DNA from: an uncultured bacterium
Lineage (GTDB): Bacteria > Verrucomicrobiota > Lentisphaeria > Victivallales > UBA1829
Length of the DNA: 64,000 nt
Reading direction: 5' to 3'
NCBI GenBank assembly: GCA_902778895.1
Contig: CACYZF010000008.1
Location: 124,001 to 188,000, forward strand
Positions 1-9,255 of the stretch are shown one piece after another. The translations under genes and the position numbers were made by a program. The notes under the pieces are model-generated. The model saw nothing but the letters and a program-made list of their open reading frames with translations. It was not told the DNA's origin and did not search any database. Numbering within the stretch: the first letter of the stretch is position 1; every line of letters starts with the position of its first letter.

Positions 1-1
1 C

Positions 2-487
2 CTGAAAAAAATAATCGACCCTGCCTCGCCGCTCTCCCTGCTCCCTGCCCTCGCGCTGGAGCTGATCACCCTCGCGACCGTTTTCATTCTGTTCCGGTGG
101 GATGCCATCCGGATGCCGGGCAGCTATCACGGCGTGGTTGGAACGATCATCCTCTACAGTTGCGGCAGCAGGGCGCGGAATGCCTGGACTGCGATCCATT
201 TCGGGCTAGCATTCGCATACGCCCGCCAGCGGAGGAAACCGGAACTGAAAGCGCCGTGGGAGTTCCATGTCCGGTTCAACATGATCGTCCTCATCACCTA
301 CGTCGCTCTCCAGCTGTTCCTGGCGCTGACTTCCAGAAACGGCGCCGGATTCGTCGGCATCGTTCTGTACATCGTGTCCCTGATCGTCCTGTTCACCGCC
401 TTCGGCTTCCTGAAAAGCCCCGCTTCGGCCTATAAGGTCGTAGATCCGCAGTCCGAACCGGAACAGGACAAGGAGGAGGCGTCATGA
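2..487 (+). CDS. Membrane protein of a Bat-like operon (5' end outside window)
   Basis: The frame is open from the first bases, so the start lies upstream. About 161 residues are visible. I see three hydrophobic segments: one near the window edge (around positions 40-105), one around 280-330 and one around 350-415. A short acidic C-terminus rich in Glu, Gln and Asp follows. The stop overlaps the ATG of the DUF58 gene (TCATGA), so the two are translationally coupled. I do not recognise a named family. From its place before DUF58 and VWA genes I infer a membrane partner of that complex. An internal ATG at 113 exists, but the upstream frame is also hydrophobic and coding-like. Confidence 0.7.
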   Translation: MKKIIDPASPLSLLPALALELITLATVFILFRWDAIRMPGSYHGVVGTIILYSCGSRARNAWTAIHFGLAFAYARQRRKPELKAPWEFHVRFNMIVLITYVALQLFLALTSRNGAGFVGIVLYIVSLIVLFTAFGFLKSPASAYKVVDPQSEPEQDKEEAS

Positions 488-1359
488 CCTCGCCCGTCAC
501 ATCCATCCCGTATTTCAGGGACGCGGTCGAACGCGCCCTGGCCGCCGCCGGAGGCGTTGAGCTGACTGCTCCCGCCCAGGTGTCCGGCATCGACGGACGC
601 CGCGTCGGACGCAGGACGGGCAACGCGCTGGAGTTCTCCGAGTACCGCGAGTACCGGCCCGGCGACGACCTGCGGCGCATCGACTGGCGCGTGTACGCCC
701 GGAGCGAACAGCTCATGATCAAACTGTATTCGGAGGAGATCGACCCGCGCTGCGACGTGATCGTGGACCATTCGGCGTCCATGGCGTCGACCGAACGCAA
801 GGCGTCCGCCGCGATCTCGCTCGCCGCGATCTTCGCCACCGCCGCCGCGAACTCCGGGTTCTCCCTGAACCTCTGGCACGCCGCCGACACGTTCCGCAAG
901 GATCCCGCGCCCGCCTCGCCGCTCCTCTGGGACTTCCCGCCCTTCGACACGCCGTTCAGTCCTTCGGAGAATCCCGCCTCCTTCACCGGCCAGTTCTTCC
1001 GGCGCGGCATCCGCATCCTCGTGACCGACCTCATGGGGCCGGACGATCCCGCGCCCGTGCTGTCCCGCCTCGCCGACGGAGCCAAACGCGCCGTGGTCGT
1101 GATGGTGCTGGACCCGGCTGAGCTCGAACCCGAACCGGACGCGAACGTGCTGCTGGTCGACGCGGAGACAGGAGAGGAACGCGAACTCGTGCTTGACGAA
1201 GGCGCGCTGGCGCGTTACCATGAACGCCTCGAGAACCACCGCGCCATGTGGGCCGCCGCCGCTTTGTCGCGCGGGGTCCTGCTCCTGCCGCTTTCTGCCG
1301 CGGATTTCTGCCCGGAGATCCGTCCCGACGAACTTTTCCACGCGGGGCTGCTCAAATGA
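484..1359 (+). CDS. DUF58 domain-containing protein (MoxR/Bat-associated)
   Basis: A 291-residue soluble protein. The diagnostic DUF58 stretch lies at about residues 55-80, with an EYREY-RPGDD-LRRIDWR-YAR pattern. It is followed by a degenerate VWA-like fold whose VDHSASM resembles a MIDAS D-x-S-x-S motif. DUF58 proteins typically accompany MoxR AAA ATPases and BatA/BatB-type VWA proteins in envelope-associated operons, though the molecular role is poorly known. It overlaps the upstream gene by 4 bp and its own stop overlaps the next ATG (ATGA at 1356-1359), which indicates one transcript. No moxR gene is visible; it may lie before the window. Confidence 0.9.
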   Translation: MTSPVTSIPYFRDAVERALAAAGGVELTAPAQVSGIDGRRVGRRTGNALEFSEYREYRPGDDLRRIDWRVYARSEQLMIKLYSEEIDPRCDVIVDHSASMASTERKASAAISLAAIFATAAANSGFSLNLWHAADTFRKDPAPASPLLWDFPPFDTPFSPSENPASFTGQFFRRGIRILVTDLMGPDDPAPVLSRLADGAKRAVVVMVLDPAELEPEPDANVLLVDAETGEERELVLDEGALARYHERLENHRAMWAAAALSRGVLLLPLSAADFCPEIRPDELFHAGLLK

Positions 1360-3185
1360 ACGACTTCTTCTTCGGTTTTGAACATAATCTGCTCCTGTGG
1401 TGCGCCCTGCCGGTCTTCCTGGTGCTGCTCCTGCTCTATCTCCTGCACCGCCGCTCGAAAATCCGCATCGTGCCCGCCATCTTCCTGTGGGACCGTCCGC
1501 AGGCGTCGCCGCACAGCGGAACGCGCATCAAATTCCGGTTCCCGCCCGCGATCTTCTACCTGGAGCTCGCCGCACTGCTGTTCCTGACCGCCGCGCTCGC
1601 CGCGCCGTTCGTCTCCACGCCGGAGACCTACCCGCCGCTCGCCGTGATCCTCGACGACTCCATGTCCATGCAGGCGAAAGTTCCCGGCGGCAAGTCCCCG
1701 CTCGAATCCGGCACGGAGTTCATCAGAAGCGAAATTCGCGGCCTGCCCGACCGCCGCGTCCTGTGGATCGTGGCGGGCGAATCGCCCGTGCTCGCCTCGG
1801 ACAGCAACGGGCGGACGGACTTCGGGGGGTTCTGGACCGGACAGGCGGCCTCTTCCGACCTCGCCGCGGCCGCCGCCCTCGCCCGTCGCATGGCACGCGG
1901 CTGCCACCTCCTGATCGTGACCGACCGCAAGCCTGTGATCGAGCTCGCGCCGGATACCACATGTTATTCCGCAGGCGCGCCTCTGGGCAACTCCGCCATC
2001 GTGAACGCCCGCCGCACGGGGGGACGCATCCTGATCGAGGCGGCGAATTTCTCGACGCTTCCGCTGGACGCCGCGCTCGTGCTGGAGCCCGGTTCTCTTC
2101 GGACGCAGCTCCGGCTCGCGCCGAAGGAAACGCGCCGCATCGTGCTGGCAGTCCCGCCCGCCGCAGCGCATGAGGCAGTCACGGTCCGCCTCGAAAACGC
2201 CGACGCATCCGCCAACGCCCTGCTCTGCGACGATGAAGTCGTGCTGGAAGCCGAGGACGATTCCCCGGTCTCGTTCCGCGTCGCAGCCGGTCTCCCAGCC
2301 GCTGCGCGGTCCGCGCTTGACCGCGTACTGAAAGGCAATCCGGCGTTCCGGCCCTCGCTGACGGGCGAAATCCCCGACCTCGACATCCTTCCCGCCGAGG
2401 CCGAAAGCCCCGCCCCCGTGCATCTTTACTGGCTCGCCGCTCCGAAAAAGAAAACGAACACGAATCCGCCGCAAAACGAGCAAACAGAAACAGCCGCGGA
2501 TCAGCCTCAACCGGAAGACAATGCGCCCTCCGCGTCCGGTCCGCTTTCCATTGAAAACGCCGCCGTGCTCTCGCGCGGACTTCCGCTCGATTCGCTTCAA
2601 TGGGCGGTCAGCGCGGACGATCTGCCGGGGCAGACGCTTCTGCGGAGCGGCGACGTGCCGGTGCTTTCCACGCGCCAGAATCTGAACCGCGACCGCGAAA
2701 TCTTCCTGAACCTCGATCCGGCGCGCTCCAACATCACGCACCACCCGTTCTGGCCGGTCTTCTTCCAGAACCTCGCGCAAACAGTCCGCACGGAGCGTTT
2801 CGGCCCGGCGCGCACGAACCTGCGGAGCGGCGAACTCCTCCACATCCGCCTGCCGCGCGGGTCTCAGTCGCTGACCGCGATCCGTCCCGACGGCAAATCC
2901 ATGGAGATCCGGGCGATGCGCGGCGACGCCGATTTCCGTCCGACGCTCCACGGCGTGTGGCGGCTTGAATCCAACGGGACGAAATGGTCCGCGAGCGTGA
3001 TGGGCCTGACCGCGGAGGAATCCGACCTCTCCGGCGCGGGCCCCTTCTGCCGCGATGCCGACAAGCTCGCCGTCATGCCGTTCTGGATGCTCCGTCCGCT
3101 TGCGTGGGCGTTCTTGCTCGCCGCCGCACTGCTCCTCGCGGCGCACCACATCATCCTCACGCGGAAAGGAGGCGGCCCATGCTGA
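1356..3185 (+). CDS. BatA-like membrane protein with N-terminal aerotolerance-type domain and VWA fold
   Basis: 609 residues from the ATG at 1356, which overlaps the DUF58 stop; an upstream in-frame start at 1248 would intrude into DUF58 and is rejected. Two membrane helices at residues 10-30 and 64-84 flank a basic loop, as in the BatA N-terminal domain. A VWA-like region starts at about residue 96 with a DDSMSM MIDAS-type motif. A Pro/Gln/Glu-rich linker lies around residues 360-395, and a C-terminal helix ends in a short basic tail. It is probably an inner-membrane protein with a large periplasmic part. The stop overlaps the ATG of the next VWA gene. The function of such operons (stress tolerance, envelope assembly) is inferred from the family. 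Confidence 0.85.
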   Translation: MNDFFFGFEHNLLLWCALPVFLVLLLLYLLHRRSKIRIVPAIFLWDRPQASPHSGTRIKFRFPPAIFYLELAALLFLTAALAAPFVSTPETYPPLAVILDDSMSMQAKVPGGKSPLESGTEFIRSEIRGLPDRRVLWIVAGESPVLASDSNGRTDFGGFWTGQAASSDLAAAAALARRMARGCHLLIVTDRKPVIELAPDTTCYSAGAPLGNSAIVNARRTGGRILIEAANFSTLPLDAALVLEPGSLRTQLRLAPKETRRIVLAVPPAAAHEAVTVRLENADASANALLCDDEVVLEAEDDSPVSFRVAAGLPAAARSALDRVLKGNPAFRPSLTGEIPDLDILPAEAESPAPVHLYWLAAPKKKTNTNPPQNEQTETAADQPQPEDNAPSASGPLSIENAAVLSRGLPLDSLQWAVSADDLPGQTLLRSGDVPVLSTRQNLNRDREIFLNLDPARSNITHHPFWPVFFQNLAQTVRTERFGPARTNLRSGELLHIRLPRGSQSLTAIRPDGKSMEIRAMRGDADFRPTLHGVWRLESNGTKWSASVMGLTAEESDLSGAGPFCRDADKLAVMPFWMLRPLAWAFLLAAALLLAAHHIILTRKGGGPC

Positions 3186-5983
3186 ACTTCTTCCTGATCT
3201 GGCAGCCCGCGGCGTTCCTGGTCCTGCTGCCGCTCCTCGCGCTGTTCACGTTCCGCAGGCTCCCGACCCGTATTCTGAACATCCTTCGCATCCTCATCTA
3301 TATCATGGTCGCGGCAGCACTGGCAGGCATTTCGGTCCGTCTGCCCGAACGCACCGGCACGCTCGTCGTGCTGACCGACCTGAGCCGGTCCATGCCGGAC
3401 GGTTCTCGCCAGGAGATGGATTCGCTGATCCGCCGCCTGGAACACAGCGCGCCCGGCAGCTCGAAGCTGAGCGTGATCTCGTTCGCCGGGACGCCCTTCG
3501 TGGAGAAACTGCCGGATTCCGCGGCATTCCCCGGCCTCAAGACCGAACCGTCCGAGCCGCATGCCACGGACATCGCAGGCGCGATCGACGCCGCGCTGGA
3601 GCTGATCCCGTCCGACTCCTCCGGGCGCATTCTGCTGCTTTCCGACGGTCTGCATACTACGGGCAATCCCGTCGCCGCGTCCGCCTCGTCCGCCGCCACG
3701 CGGGGCGTCGCGATCGACTACCGTCTGCTTTCGCGCGGGTCCGCCGACGATGCCGCGGTCCTGTCCGTCGATGCGCCTCTCCGCGTAGCGCCCGGCGTGA
3801 TCTACACCGTTTCCGCCCGACTCTACGCGCAGTCGTCCGGCACCGCCGTCTGCCGCATCCGCAAGAACGGCGACGCGTGGCTCACACGGGAAGTCCGCCT
3901 GCGCCGGGGCGTCACGACCGTCTCCTGGCGCGACAAGACCGATTTGCCCGGCACGGCGAATTACGAGGTCGAGCTCGTGCTCCCGCCCGACGCGCCCGCC
4001 GATCCTGTTCCGGAGAACAACCGCGTCCGCCGCATTGTCTCCATCGAGGGGCGCAAACCCGTCCTGCTCGTGACCGCGTCCCCCACGAAGAACCTCGCGC
4101 GCATCCTCCGTGAAGCAGGAATGGACGTCAAGGTGATGGAACCGTCCTCCGCCGCGCTCGCGCCCGAAGTGCTGGGCGGCGTTTCCGGCGTGATCTTCGA
4201 GAACGTGAAGGCGTCGGCGTTCGGCATGGAATCGCTCGCCCGTCTGAAAGGGCTGGTCTCCGCCGGATCAATCGGATTCATGATGACCGGAGGCAAATCC
4301 TCCTTCGCGCTCGGCGGCTACTACCGCAGCGAGATCGAGGACGTGCTGCCCGTCACACTCGAACAGCGCAACGAGGTCCGCAAGGGCACGAACGCGGTCG
4401 TGGTGGTGCTGGACCGTTCCGGCAGCATGAGCATGACGAATTCGAAGGGCATCACCAAGATGTCTCTGGCGAATACAGCCACGGTCGAAGTGCTGAATCT
4501 GCTGTCCGACTTTGACAACCTCGGCGTGATCGCGGTCGACAGTTCGCCGCATACGGTCGTCGGCCTGGCCCCGGTCGCCGATGTCCGCGGCCGCGCAGCC
4601 AAGATCCGCTCCATCGAATCCATGGGGGGCGGCATTTACACCTACACCGGATTGAAGGCGGCGTTCGAAATGCTTGAGAAATCGGATATCCCGTCGCGCC
4701 ATATCATCCTCTTCGCCGACGCCTCCGACGCCGAGGAGCCGGGCGCCTACGTCGCCCTGCTCGGCACTGCCGAATCGAAGGGGATCACGGTCAGCGTGGT
4801 CGGACTCGGCACGAAGACGGACAGCGACGCGGCCTTCCTTATGGACGTGGCGAAACGCGGCAACGGCCTCGCATACTTCACCGATAAGGCCGAAGAGCTT
4901 CCGCGCATCTTCGCCGAAGATACGTTCGTCATGGTCCGCAGCACGTTCCTGACCGACCCGATCAAGGCTCTGCTCCAGCCAGCCGCGACCGTCCTCCCCG
5001 GTGCGAACAAATTCTCGCGCATGTACGATTTCAACGGCTGCAACCTCTGCTTCCTGCGCCCCGGATGCGACGCCGTCCTCGTCACCGACGACGAGGACCA
5101 CGCCCCGCTCGCCGCGACCGGGACATACGGGCTCGGCCGCGTCGTGGCGTTCTGCGCCGAAGCCGACGGACGTTATACCGGACCGTTCGCGCAGGATCCC
5201 GGTGCCGCACCGTTCCTGACCTCGCTCGTGACCTGGATGACCGCGTCCGACGACGAGGGCGCGGACTACATGATCACGCAGGAGATCCGCAACGGAAGCC
5301 ACTACGCCGCGCTCGAACTCGACCCCGCGCGCACCTCTGACCCGTTCCGCAATACGCCCGTGCTCACGGCGGTCTTCTGCGACGATTCCGGCAGGACCGA
5401 AACGCGCAAGTATCCGCTTGCGTGGGACGGCCCCGACCGCCTCGTTTCCGAGGTCCCGCTCCCCGGCGGAAACGTCGTGCTCGGCTCCATCCAATGGGAC
5501 AACGCGCGTCCGCATCCGCTCGTCCCGGTCGAACTCCCGTATTCGCCCGAATTCAACCCGGGCCGGACGTCCGGCCGCGAACTCGCCGAACTGTTCCGGG
5601 CTTGCGGCGGACACGAACGCATCGCCGTCGAGGAGATATGGGACGACATCCCGAAACGCCTCCGCGCGTTCCCGCTCACGCCTCTTTTCTGCCTCGCCGC
5701 GATCCTGCTGTTCCTTTTCGAGATCGCCGAACGCCGTTTCCTGCTGATCGGACGCTTCTTCGCCGTGAAGAAGAAAGAGGATGCAGCGGAAGGGACGGAT
5801 TCCGGTTCCGAAGTGAAATCCGGCGTCAGGGTTCCGCGCAAACGTGGAAAAGCATCGCGTCCGGCCTCGGAGAATACGCCTTCGACGCCCGCCGCGCAGG
5901 ATTCGCCGCAGCCGGAAGCCGCCGTCGAACCGCCGCCCTCGGACTCCATTTCCGCCGCGCTGAAGAAGGCCCGCCACAGATAA
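3179..5983 (+). CDS. Large VWA-domain membrane protein (glutamine-amidotransferase-like/BatB-like)
   Basis: 934 residues from the ATG at 3179, which overlaps the previous stop by 7 bp; the longer frame from 2984 lies inside the upstream gene. Two N-terminal helices (about residues 5-25 and 38-58) are followed by a first VWA-like region with DLSRSM, then a central domain. A second, canonical VWA region has DRSGSMSMT and a later FADASD. A C-terminal helix (LTPLFCLAAILLFLF) leads to a Lys/Pro/Ser-rich cytoplasmic tail. Two VWA modules in one chain resemble the large membrane proteins encoded in DUF58/Bat operons of Planctomycetes and Verrucomicrobia. It is the last gene of the + strand operon; a hairpin follows at 5991-6019. 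Confidence 0.82.
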   Translation: MLNFFLIWQPAAFLVLLPLLALFTFRRLPTRILNILRILIYIMVAAALAGISVRLPERTGTLVVLTDLSRSMPDGSRQEMDSLIRRLEHSAPGSSKLSVISFAGTPFVEKLPDSAAFPGLKTEPSEPHATDIAGAIDAALELIPSDSSGRILLLSDGLHTTGNPVAASASSAATRGVAIDYRLLSRGSADDAAVLSVDAPLRVAPGVIYTVSARLYAQSSGTAVCRIRKNGDAWLTREVRLRRGVTTVSWRDKTDLPGTANYEVELVLPPDAPADPVPENNRVRRIVSIEGRKPVLLVTASPTKNLARILREAGMDVKVMEPSSAALAPEVLGGVSGVIFENVKASAFGMESLARLKGLVSAGSIGFMMTGGKSSFALGGYYRSEIEDVLPVTLEQRNEVRKGTNAVVVVLDRSGSMSMTNSKGITKMSLANTATVEVLNLLSDFDNLGVIAVDSSPHTVVGLAPVADVRGRAAKIRSIESMGGGIYTYTGLKAAFEMLEKSDIPSRHIILFADASDAEEPGAYVALLGTAESKGITVSVVGLGTKTDSDAAFLMDVAKRGNGLAYFTDKAEELPRIFAEDTFVMVRSTFLTDPIKALLQPAATVLPGANKFSRMYDFNGCNLCFLRPGCDAVLVTDDEDHAPLAATGTYGLGRVVAFCAEADGRYTGPFAQDPGAAPFLTSLVTWMTASDDEGADYMITQEIRNGSHYAALELDPARTSDPFRNTPVLTAVFCDDSGRTETRKYPLAWDGPDRLVSEVPLPGGNVVLGSIQWDNARPHPLVPVELPYSPEFNPGRTSGRELAELFRACGGHERIAVEEIWDDIPKRLRAFPLTPLFCLAAILLFLFEIAERRFLLIGRFFAVKKKEDAAEGTDSGSEVKSGVRVPRKRGKASRPASENTPSTPAAQDSPQPEAAVEPPPSDSISAALKKARHR

Positions 5984-6020
5984 AAAGGAATCCCGTGCTC
6001 GACGATTCCGGGCACGGGAC
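5984..6020 (-). terminator. Intrinsic terminator of the decarboxylase gene, possibly bidirectional
   Basis: An 8-bp stem, TCCCGTGC (5991-5998) with GCACGGGA (6012-6019). On the minus strand it is followed by TTCCTTTTTA. It lies between two convergent genes; the plus-strand side lacks a good T run. Confidence 0.6.
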
Positions 6021-6044
6021 CAATAAACTGTTTGACGGCTTGGC

Positions 6045-7211
6045 TTACTTCACGAAATATGTCTTCAGCGGCGGGAAGCCGTTGAAGCAGACGGCGCAAT
6101 AACTCGCCGTGTACGCTCCGGTCGTAAGCCAGTAGACGCGGTCGCCGGGCTTGATCCCGCTCGGGAGCGCGTTGCGGAATTTCTCGTACATGATGTCCTG
6201 GCTGTCGCACGTGGGGCCGGCGATCACGAAGTTGTCGGACGGCTTACCCTCGGCATCGCTGTAAAGCGGATACTTGATGCTCTCGCCGATGGTTTCGATG
6301 AGACCGTTGAAGAGCCCGGTATCGAGGTAGACCCACTTGTCGACGCCGACGTTGGATTTCTTCGAGACGAGCACGACCTCGGTCACGAGCACACCGGATT
6401 CCGCGACGAGCGAACGCCCCGGTTCGAGAATGACCTCGGGAAGCCCGTTCGGGAAGTCTTCGTTCAGGTAGCGCGTGATCTCCTCGGCATAGACGCGCGG
6501 CGTACTGGTCTTCGAGATGTATTTGACGGGGAATCCGCCGCCCATGTTCACGAGATTGAGCTTGACGCCGTGTTCCGAGAGATAGTCGAAGATGTAACGG
6601 ACCTTTGAAATCGCAGAGTCCCACGCGCCGATGTCGCGCTGCTGGGACCCGACATGGAACGACACGCCGCACGGATTCAGGCCGAGTTCCTTCGCGAGCA
6701 TGATGAGGTCGATCGCGAGGTCCGGGTGGCATCCGAATTTGCGCGAAAGCGGCCATTCCGCCGTCTCGCCGCCCTCGGTCAGGATGCGGCACGCCACGCG
6801 CGAACCGGGCGCGTACTGCGCGAGGTTGCGGATGTCGGATTCGCTGTCGGTCGTGAAGAGGCGGACGCCCTTGCCGTAGGCGTAGGCGATATCCTTCGCC
6901 TTCTTGATGGTGTTGCCGTAGCTGATGCGGTCGGGCGAGACGCCGAGCGAGAGGATCTGGTCGAGTTCGTACACGGACGCAATGTCGAAGCACGCCCCCA
7001 TGTCGCGCAGGATGGTCAGGACTTCCGGCGCGGGGTTCGCCTTCACGGCATAGTAGATATGCGCGAACGGGTACAGATTCCGGAGCGCCTCGTAGTTGCG
7101 GCGGATGATGTTCAGGTTGACGACCAGGAACGGGGTCTCCCGGCGGTCGATTTCCGCTTTCATCAATGCCCAGTCGTCGTGGCTGTAGTAATCGTACACA
7201 TCCTTCAGCAT
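6045..7211 (-). CDS. Fold-III PLP decarboxylase, ornithine/lysine decarboxylase type
   Basis: 388 residues. Catalyses PLP-dependent decarboxylation of ornithine (perhaps also lysine) to putrescine or cadaverine, the entry to polyamine synthesis. Visible family marks are the PLP-lysine motif YAVKAN (Lys57), the HVGSQ motif, the glycine-rich NMGGGFP loop, EPGR, and the catalytic Cys in GPTCDSQD near residue 332. The C-terminal GAYT...FNGF signature separates ornithine decarboxylases from diaminopimelate decarboxylases. Length is normal for the bacterial/eukaryotic-like ODC group. It is a single gene whose leader runs toward 7300. Ornithine versus lysine preference cannot be settled from sequence alone. 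Confidence 0.9.
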   Translation of the reverse strand: MLKDVYDYYSHDDWALMKAEIDRRETPFLVVNLNIIRRNYEALRNLYPFAHIYYAVKANPAPEVLTILRDMGACFDIASVYELDQILSLGVSPDRISYGNTIKKAKDIAYAYGKGVRLFTTDSESDIRNLAQYAPGSRVACRILTEGGETAEWPLSRKFGCHPDLAIDLIMLAKELGLNPCGVSFHVGSQQRDIGAWDSAISKVRYIFDYLSEHGVKLNLVNMGGGFPVKYISKTSTPRVYAEEITRYLNEDFPNGLPEVILEPGRSLVAESGVLVTEVVLVSKKSNVGVDKWVYLDTGLFNGLIETIGESIKYPLYSDAEGKPSDNFVIAGPTCDSQDIMYEKFRNALPSGIKPGDRVYWLTTGAYTASYCAVCFNGFPPLKTYFVK

Positions 7212-7382
7212 GCTTGCCGTGTCCTTCTTGTTGACGTTGTAGTGCCGTAAAAGCGAGAATACAATGTATCACGTTTTATGGTGCATACAAGTGTAAAACC
7301 GTACAAAACGGCAAAAAAATATAAAAAAAAACGGCGCGTGTAAAAAAAGCGGAAAAAGACGCTTCCAAAGATCATTTTCCGC

Positions 7383-7411
7383 TTGAAGAACACCCGTTTA
7401 TGATGTAAATT
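7383..7411 (+). promoter_or_regulatory. Sigma-70-type promoter of the acyltransferase gene
   Basis: -35 TTGAAG (7383-7388), 17-bp spacer, -10 TAAATT (7406-7411), about 85 bp before the start codon. Confidence 0.5.
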
Positions 7412-7496
7412 ATTGAAGTAGGTTTGCGTTTTTTCGGGAAGTTCCCCCGGAACGGACGCCGCGAGCTCAAACATTCATCACAAACACGGTTCCGAA

Positions 7497-8312
7497 ATGT
7501 CCCATTATCTCTTCGACGGCATGGACAGTTACGATACGCCCGAGTCCAACCGCTGTTCCCTCGCGTTCCACCTCTGGCTTCACAGCCGCTGGTATTTCTA
7601 TCAGAGCAACTTCATGACGTTCATCCTGTGCGGCAACACAGCCTCGCACGGCAAGCTCGACAAGGAAGGCCAGATCATGTATTCCTCCCGCAACATCCGC
7701 CTGATCGAACGTTGCGGCGGCCGCATCCACATCCGCGGCCTCAACCATCTGCGCGAGCTCGGCGGCAAACCCGTCGTGATCGTGGGCAACCACATGAGCC
7801 TGCTGGAGACGGCGGTCCTCCATGCGATCATCCGCGAGCACATCGACTTCTCGTTCGTCGTGAAGAAGTCCCTGCTGGACGTGCCGTTCTTCCGTCATAT
7901 CCTGCTGTCGTTCCATGCGATCCCGGTCGGCCGCACCAATGCCCGCGAAGACCTCAGGACGGTCCTAACCGAGGGAAAGAAGATGCTCGAAGCCGGACGT
8001 TCCATGATCGTCTTCCCCCAGTCCACGCGTACGGACACATTCGATCCGTCGCAGTTCAACACCATCGGCATCAAGCTCGCGAAATCCGCAGGGGTCCCGG
8101 TACTGCCCATGGCGCTGAAGACCGACTTCCTTTCCACCGGCAAGTATCTGCGCGACCTCGGCCCGCTCCACCCCGAACGCCCCGTCCGGTTCGAATTCGG
8201 CCCGCCTATGGAAGTCGCCCAGAACAGTCACGAAACGCACCAGAAGACCATCGACTTCATCCAGGGGTGTTTCGACCGCTGGGCGGAAGAGGACAATAGC
8301 TCGAAGAAATAA
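7497..8312 (+). CDS. PlsC-like lysophospholipid acyltransferase
   Basis: 271 residues. Predicted to transfer a fatty acyl chain to a lysophosphatidate-type acceptor at the membrane surface. The acyltransferase block I is NHMSLLET, so the usual H-x4-D dyad appears as H-x4-E. Block III is FPQSTRT in place of the common FPEGTRS. These variants occur in a recognised subset of the family, so I expect activity, but acceptor specificity is uncertain. An N-terminal extension of about 85 residues precedes the domain and is rich in aromatic residues. It is flanked by convergent and divergent genes and closed by a strong terminator, so it is a single-gene unit. Confidence 0.82.
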   Translation: MSHYLFDGMDSYDTPESNRCSLAFHLWLHSRWYFYQSNFMTFILCGNTASHGKLDKEGQIMYSSRNIRLIERCGGRIHIRGLNHLRELGGKPVVIVGNHMSLLETAVLHAIIREHIDFSFVVKKSLLDVPFFRHILLSFHAIPVGRTNAREDLRTVLTEGKKMLEAGRSMIVFPQSTRTDTFDPSQFNTIGIKLAKSAGVPVLPMALKTDFLSTGKYLRDLGPLHPERPVRFEFGPPMEVAQNSHETHQKTIDFIQGCFDRWAEEDNSSKK

Positions 8313-8340
8313 TCCGCCTCCCCTCAAATCAGGATACAGA

Positions 8341-8383
8341 AAAAGCTTCCCGCCGGATCGATGCGCGGCCGGGAAGCTTTTTT
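8341..8383. terminator. Strong bidirectional intrinsic terminator
   Basis: A 12-bp perfect stem, AAAAGCTTCCCG (8341-8352) with CGGGAAGCTTTT (8370-8381), with T runs on both strands. It serves the acyltransferase gene (+) and the exported-protein gene (-). Confidence 0.9.
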
Positions 8384-8418
8384 CGCGTATGATATGATTA
8401 TGATGTCGCGAATCCGGC

Positions 8419-9039
8419 TCAGTTGCCGGACTCGAACGCCTCCTGGTAGGTCATATTGCAGATGCCTTCCGGACGGACAGACGACACACGGGTGAAGTTC
8501 CTCCCCTCGGGCATCACGCGCACCTGGAACGAAGCGGGAGCGAGCGTGGTCTCGAAAAGTTTCACCTTCAGCGTCACGGGCAGGAGCTCTTTTTTCGCCG
8601 CGGCGATCTCGTCCTGTCTCACAGGGAAGAGCAGACGGTAGTATTTCAGCGGGGAAGACGTCTTGATGATCCACTTCTCGACGTCGGAGGAATATCCGTC
8701 CGCGCCCTCGGCGACCGCGAAACACGGGTAAGTGCCGTTTTTGCCGACGATCTCGTAGTCGAACCGGCTGAGGCTGCGTCCGCTGTCCAGCTTCACGATC
8801 AGCTCGATCCACGCGGGATTCTCGATCGCGGGCTTGTCGAACTCGGATTCGACGTCGAACGACGGTTTCTGTTTGCTGATCTCGGCGGAAAGGACCGTGC
8901 CCGCGCGGAACGGCACGGCGGTGAGCTTCCCGGAAGCGACGGCCGAGGTCTCCGCGCCGGAAGCCTGCGCGTTGACGATGAATGGCGCGGACGCGGCGGC
9001 GAGCACGGCAATGAATAAGATGGAACGGAAACGAAGCAT
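8419..9039 (-). CDS. Exported hypothetical protein
   Basis: 206 residues from the ATG at 9039. I chose this start because AGGAG lies 8 nt upstream and a clear signal peptide follows (residues 1-24, basic then hydrophobic, with an NAQA-type cleavage site); the frame is open for 98 further codons upstream but those cross the promoter. The mature part is mixed alpha/beta in character. It ends with a run typical of beta-sandwich discoidin-like or F5/8-type folds, but I cannot assign a family. There are few cysteines. It is probably periplasmic or secreted. The promoter at 9124-9152 is good and the gene stands alone. Confidence 0.7.
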   Translation of the reverse strand: MLRFRSILFIAVLAAASAPFIVNAQASGAETSAVASGKLTAVPFRAGTVLSAEISKQKPSFDVESEFDKPAIENPAWIELIVKLDSGRSLSRFDYEIVGKNGTYPCFAVAEGADGYSSDVEKWIIKTSSPLKYYRLLFPVRQDEIAAAKKELLPVTLKVKLFETTLAPASFQVRVMPEGRNFTRVSSVRPEGICNMTYQEAFESGN

Positions 9040-9123
9040 GACTTCAAAAACTCCTGTTTCGGTATCGTGTAAACGGGAGCCGGCATCATCCGGGCGGACC
9101 TCGGATAAGCGGCTTTCATAATT

Positions 9124-9152
9124 ATTATATCCCCGCTTCGATGCAAAATCAA
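9124..9152 (-). promoter_or_regulatory. Promoter of the exported-protein gene (TTGATT-17-TATAAT)
   Basis: Read on the minus strand: -35 TTGATT (9152-9147), 17-bp spacer, -10 TATAAT (9129-9124). One of the near-consensus promoters sharing the TTGATTTT box. Confidence 0.75.
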
Positions 9153-9255
9153 GTTTCCCTCCTATTTTTTTATGGAAAAAATGAAATCTTAACTGGAATA
9201 TTTGCCGAATACGCGCTATTGTAAAATGGCCGGTCTTCGCGCGCGCATTTCGCAC

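Noticed and set aside
7205-7474. 89-codon ORF in the decarboxylase leader
   Set aside because: AT-rich promoter-like DNA, no SD, Phe/Lys-rich translation, crosses promoter elements.
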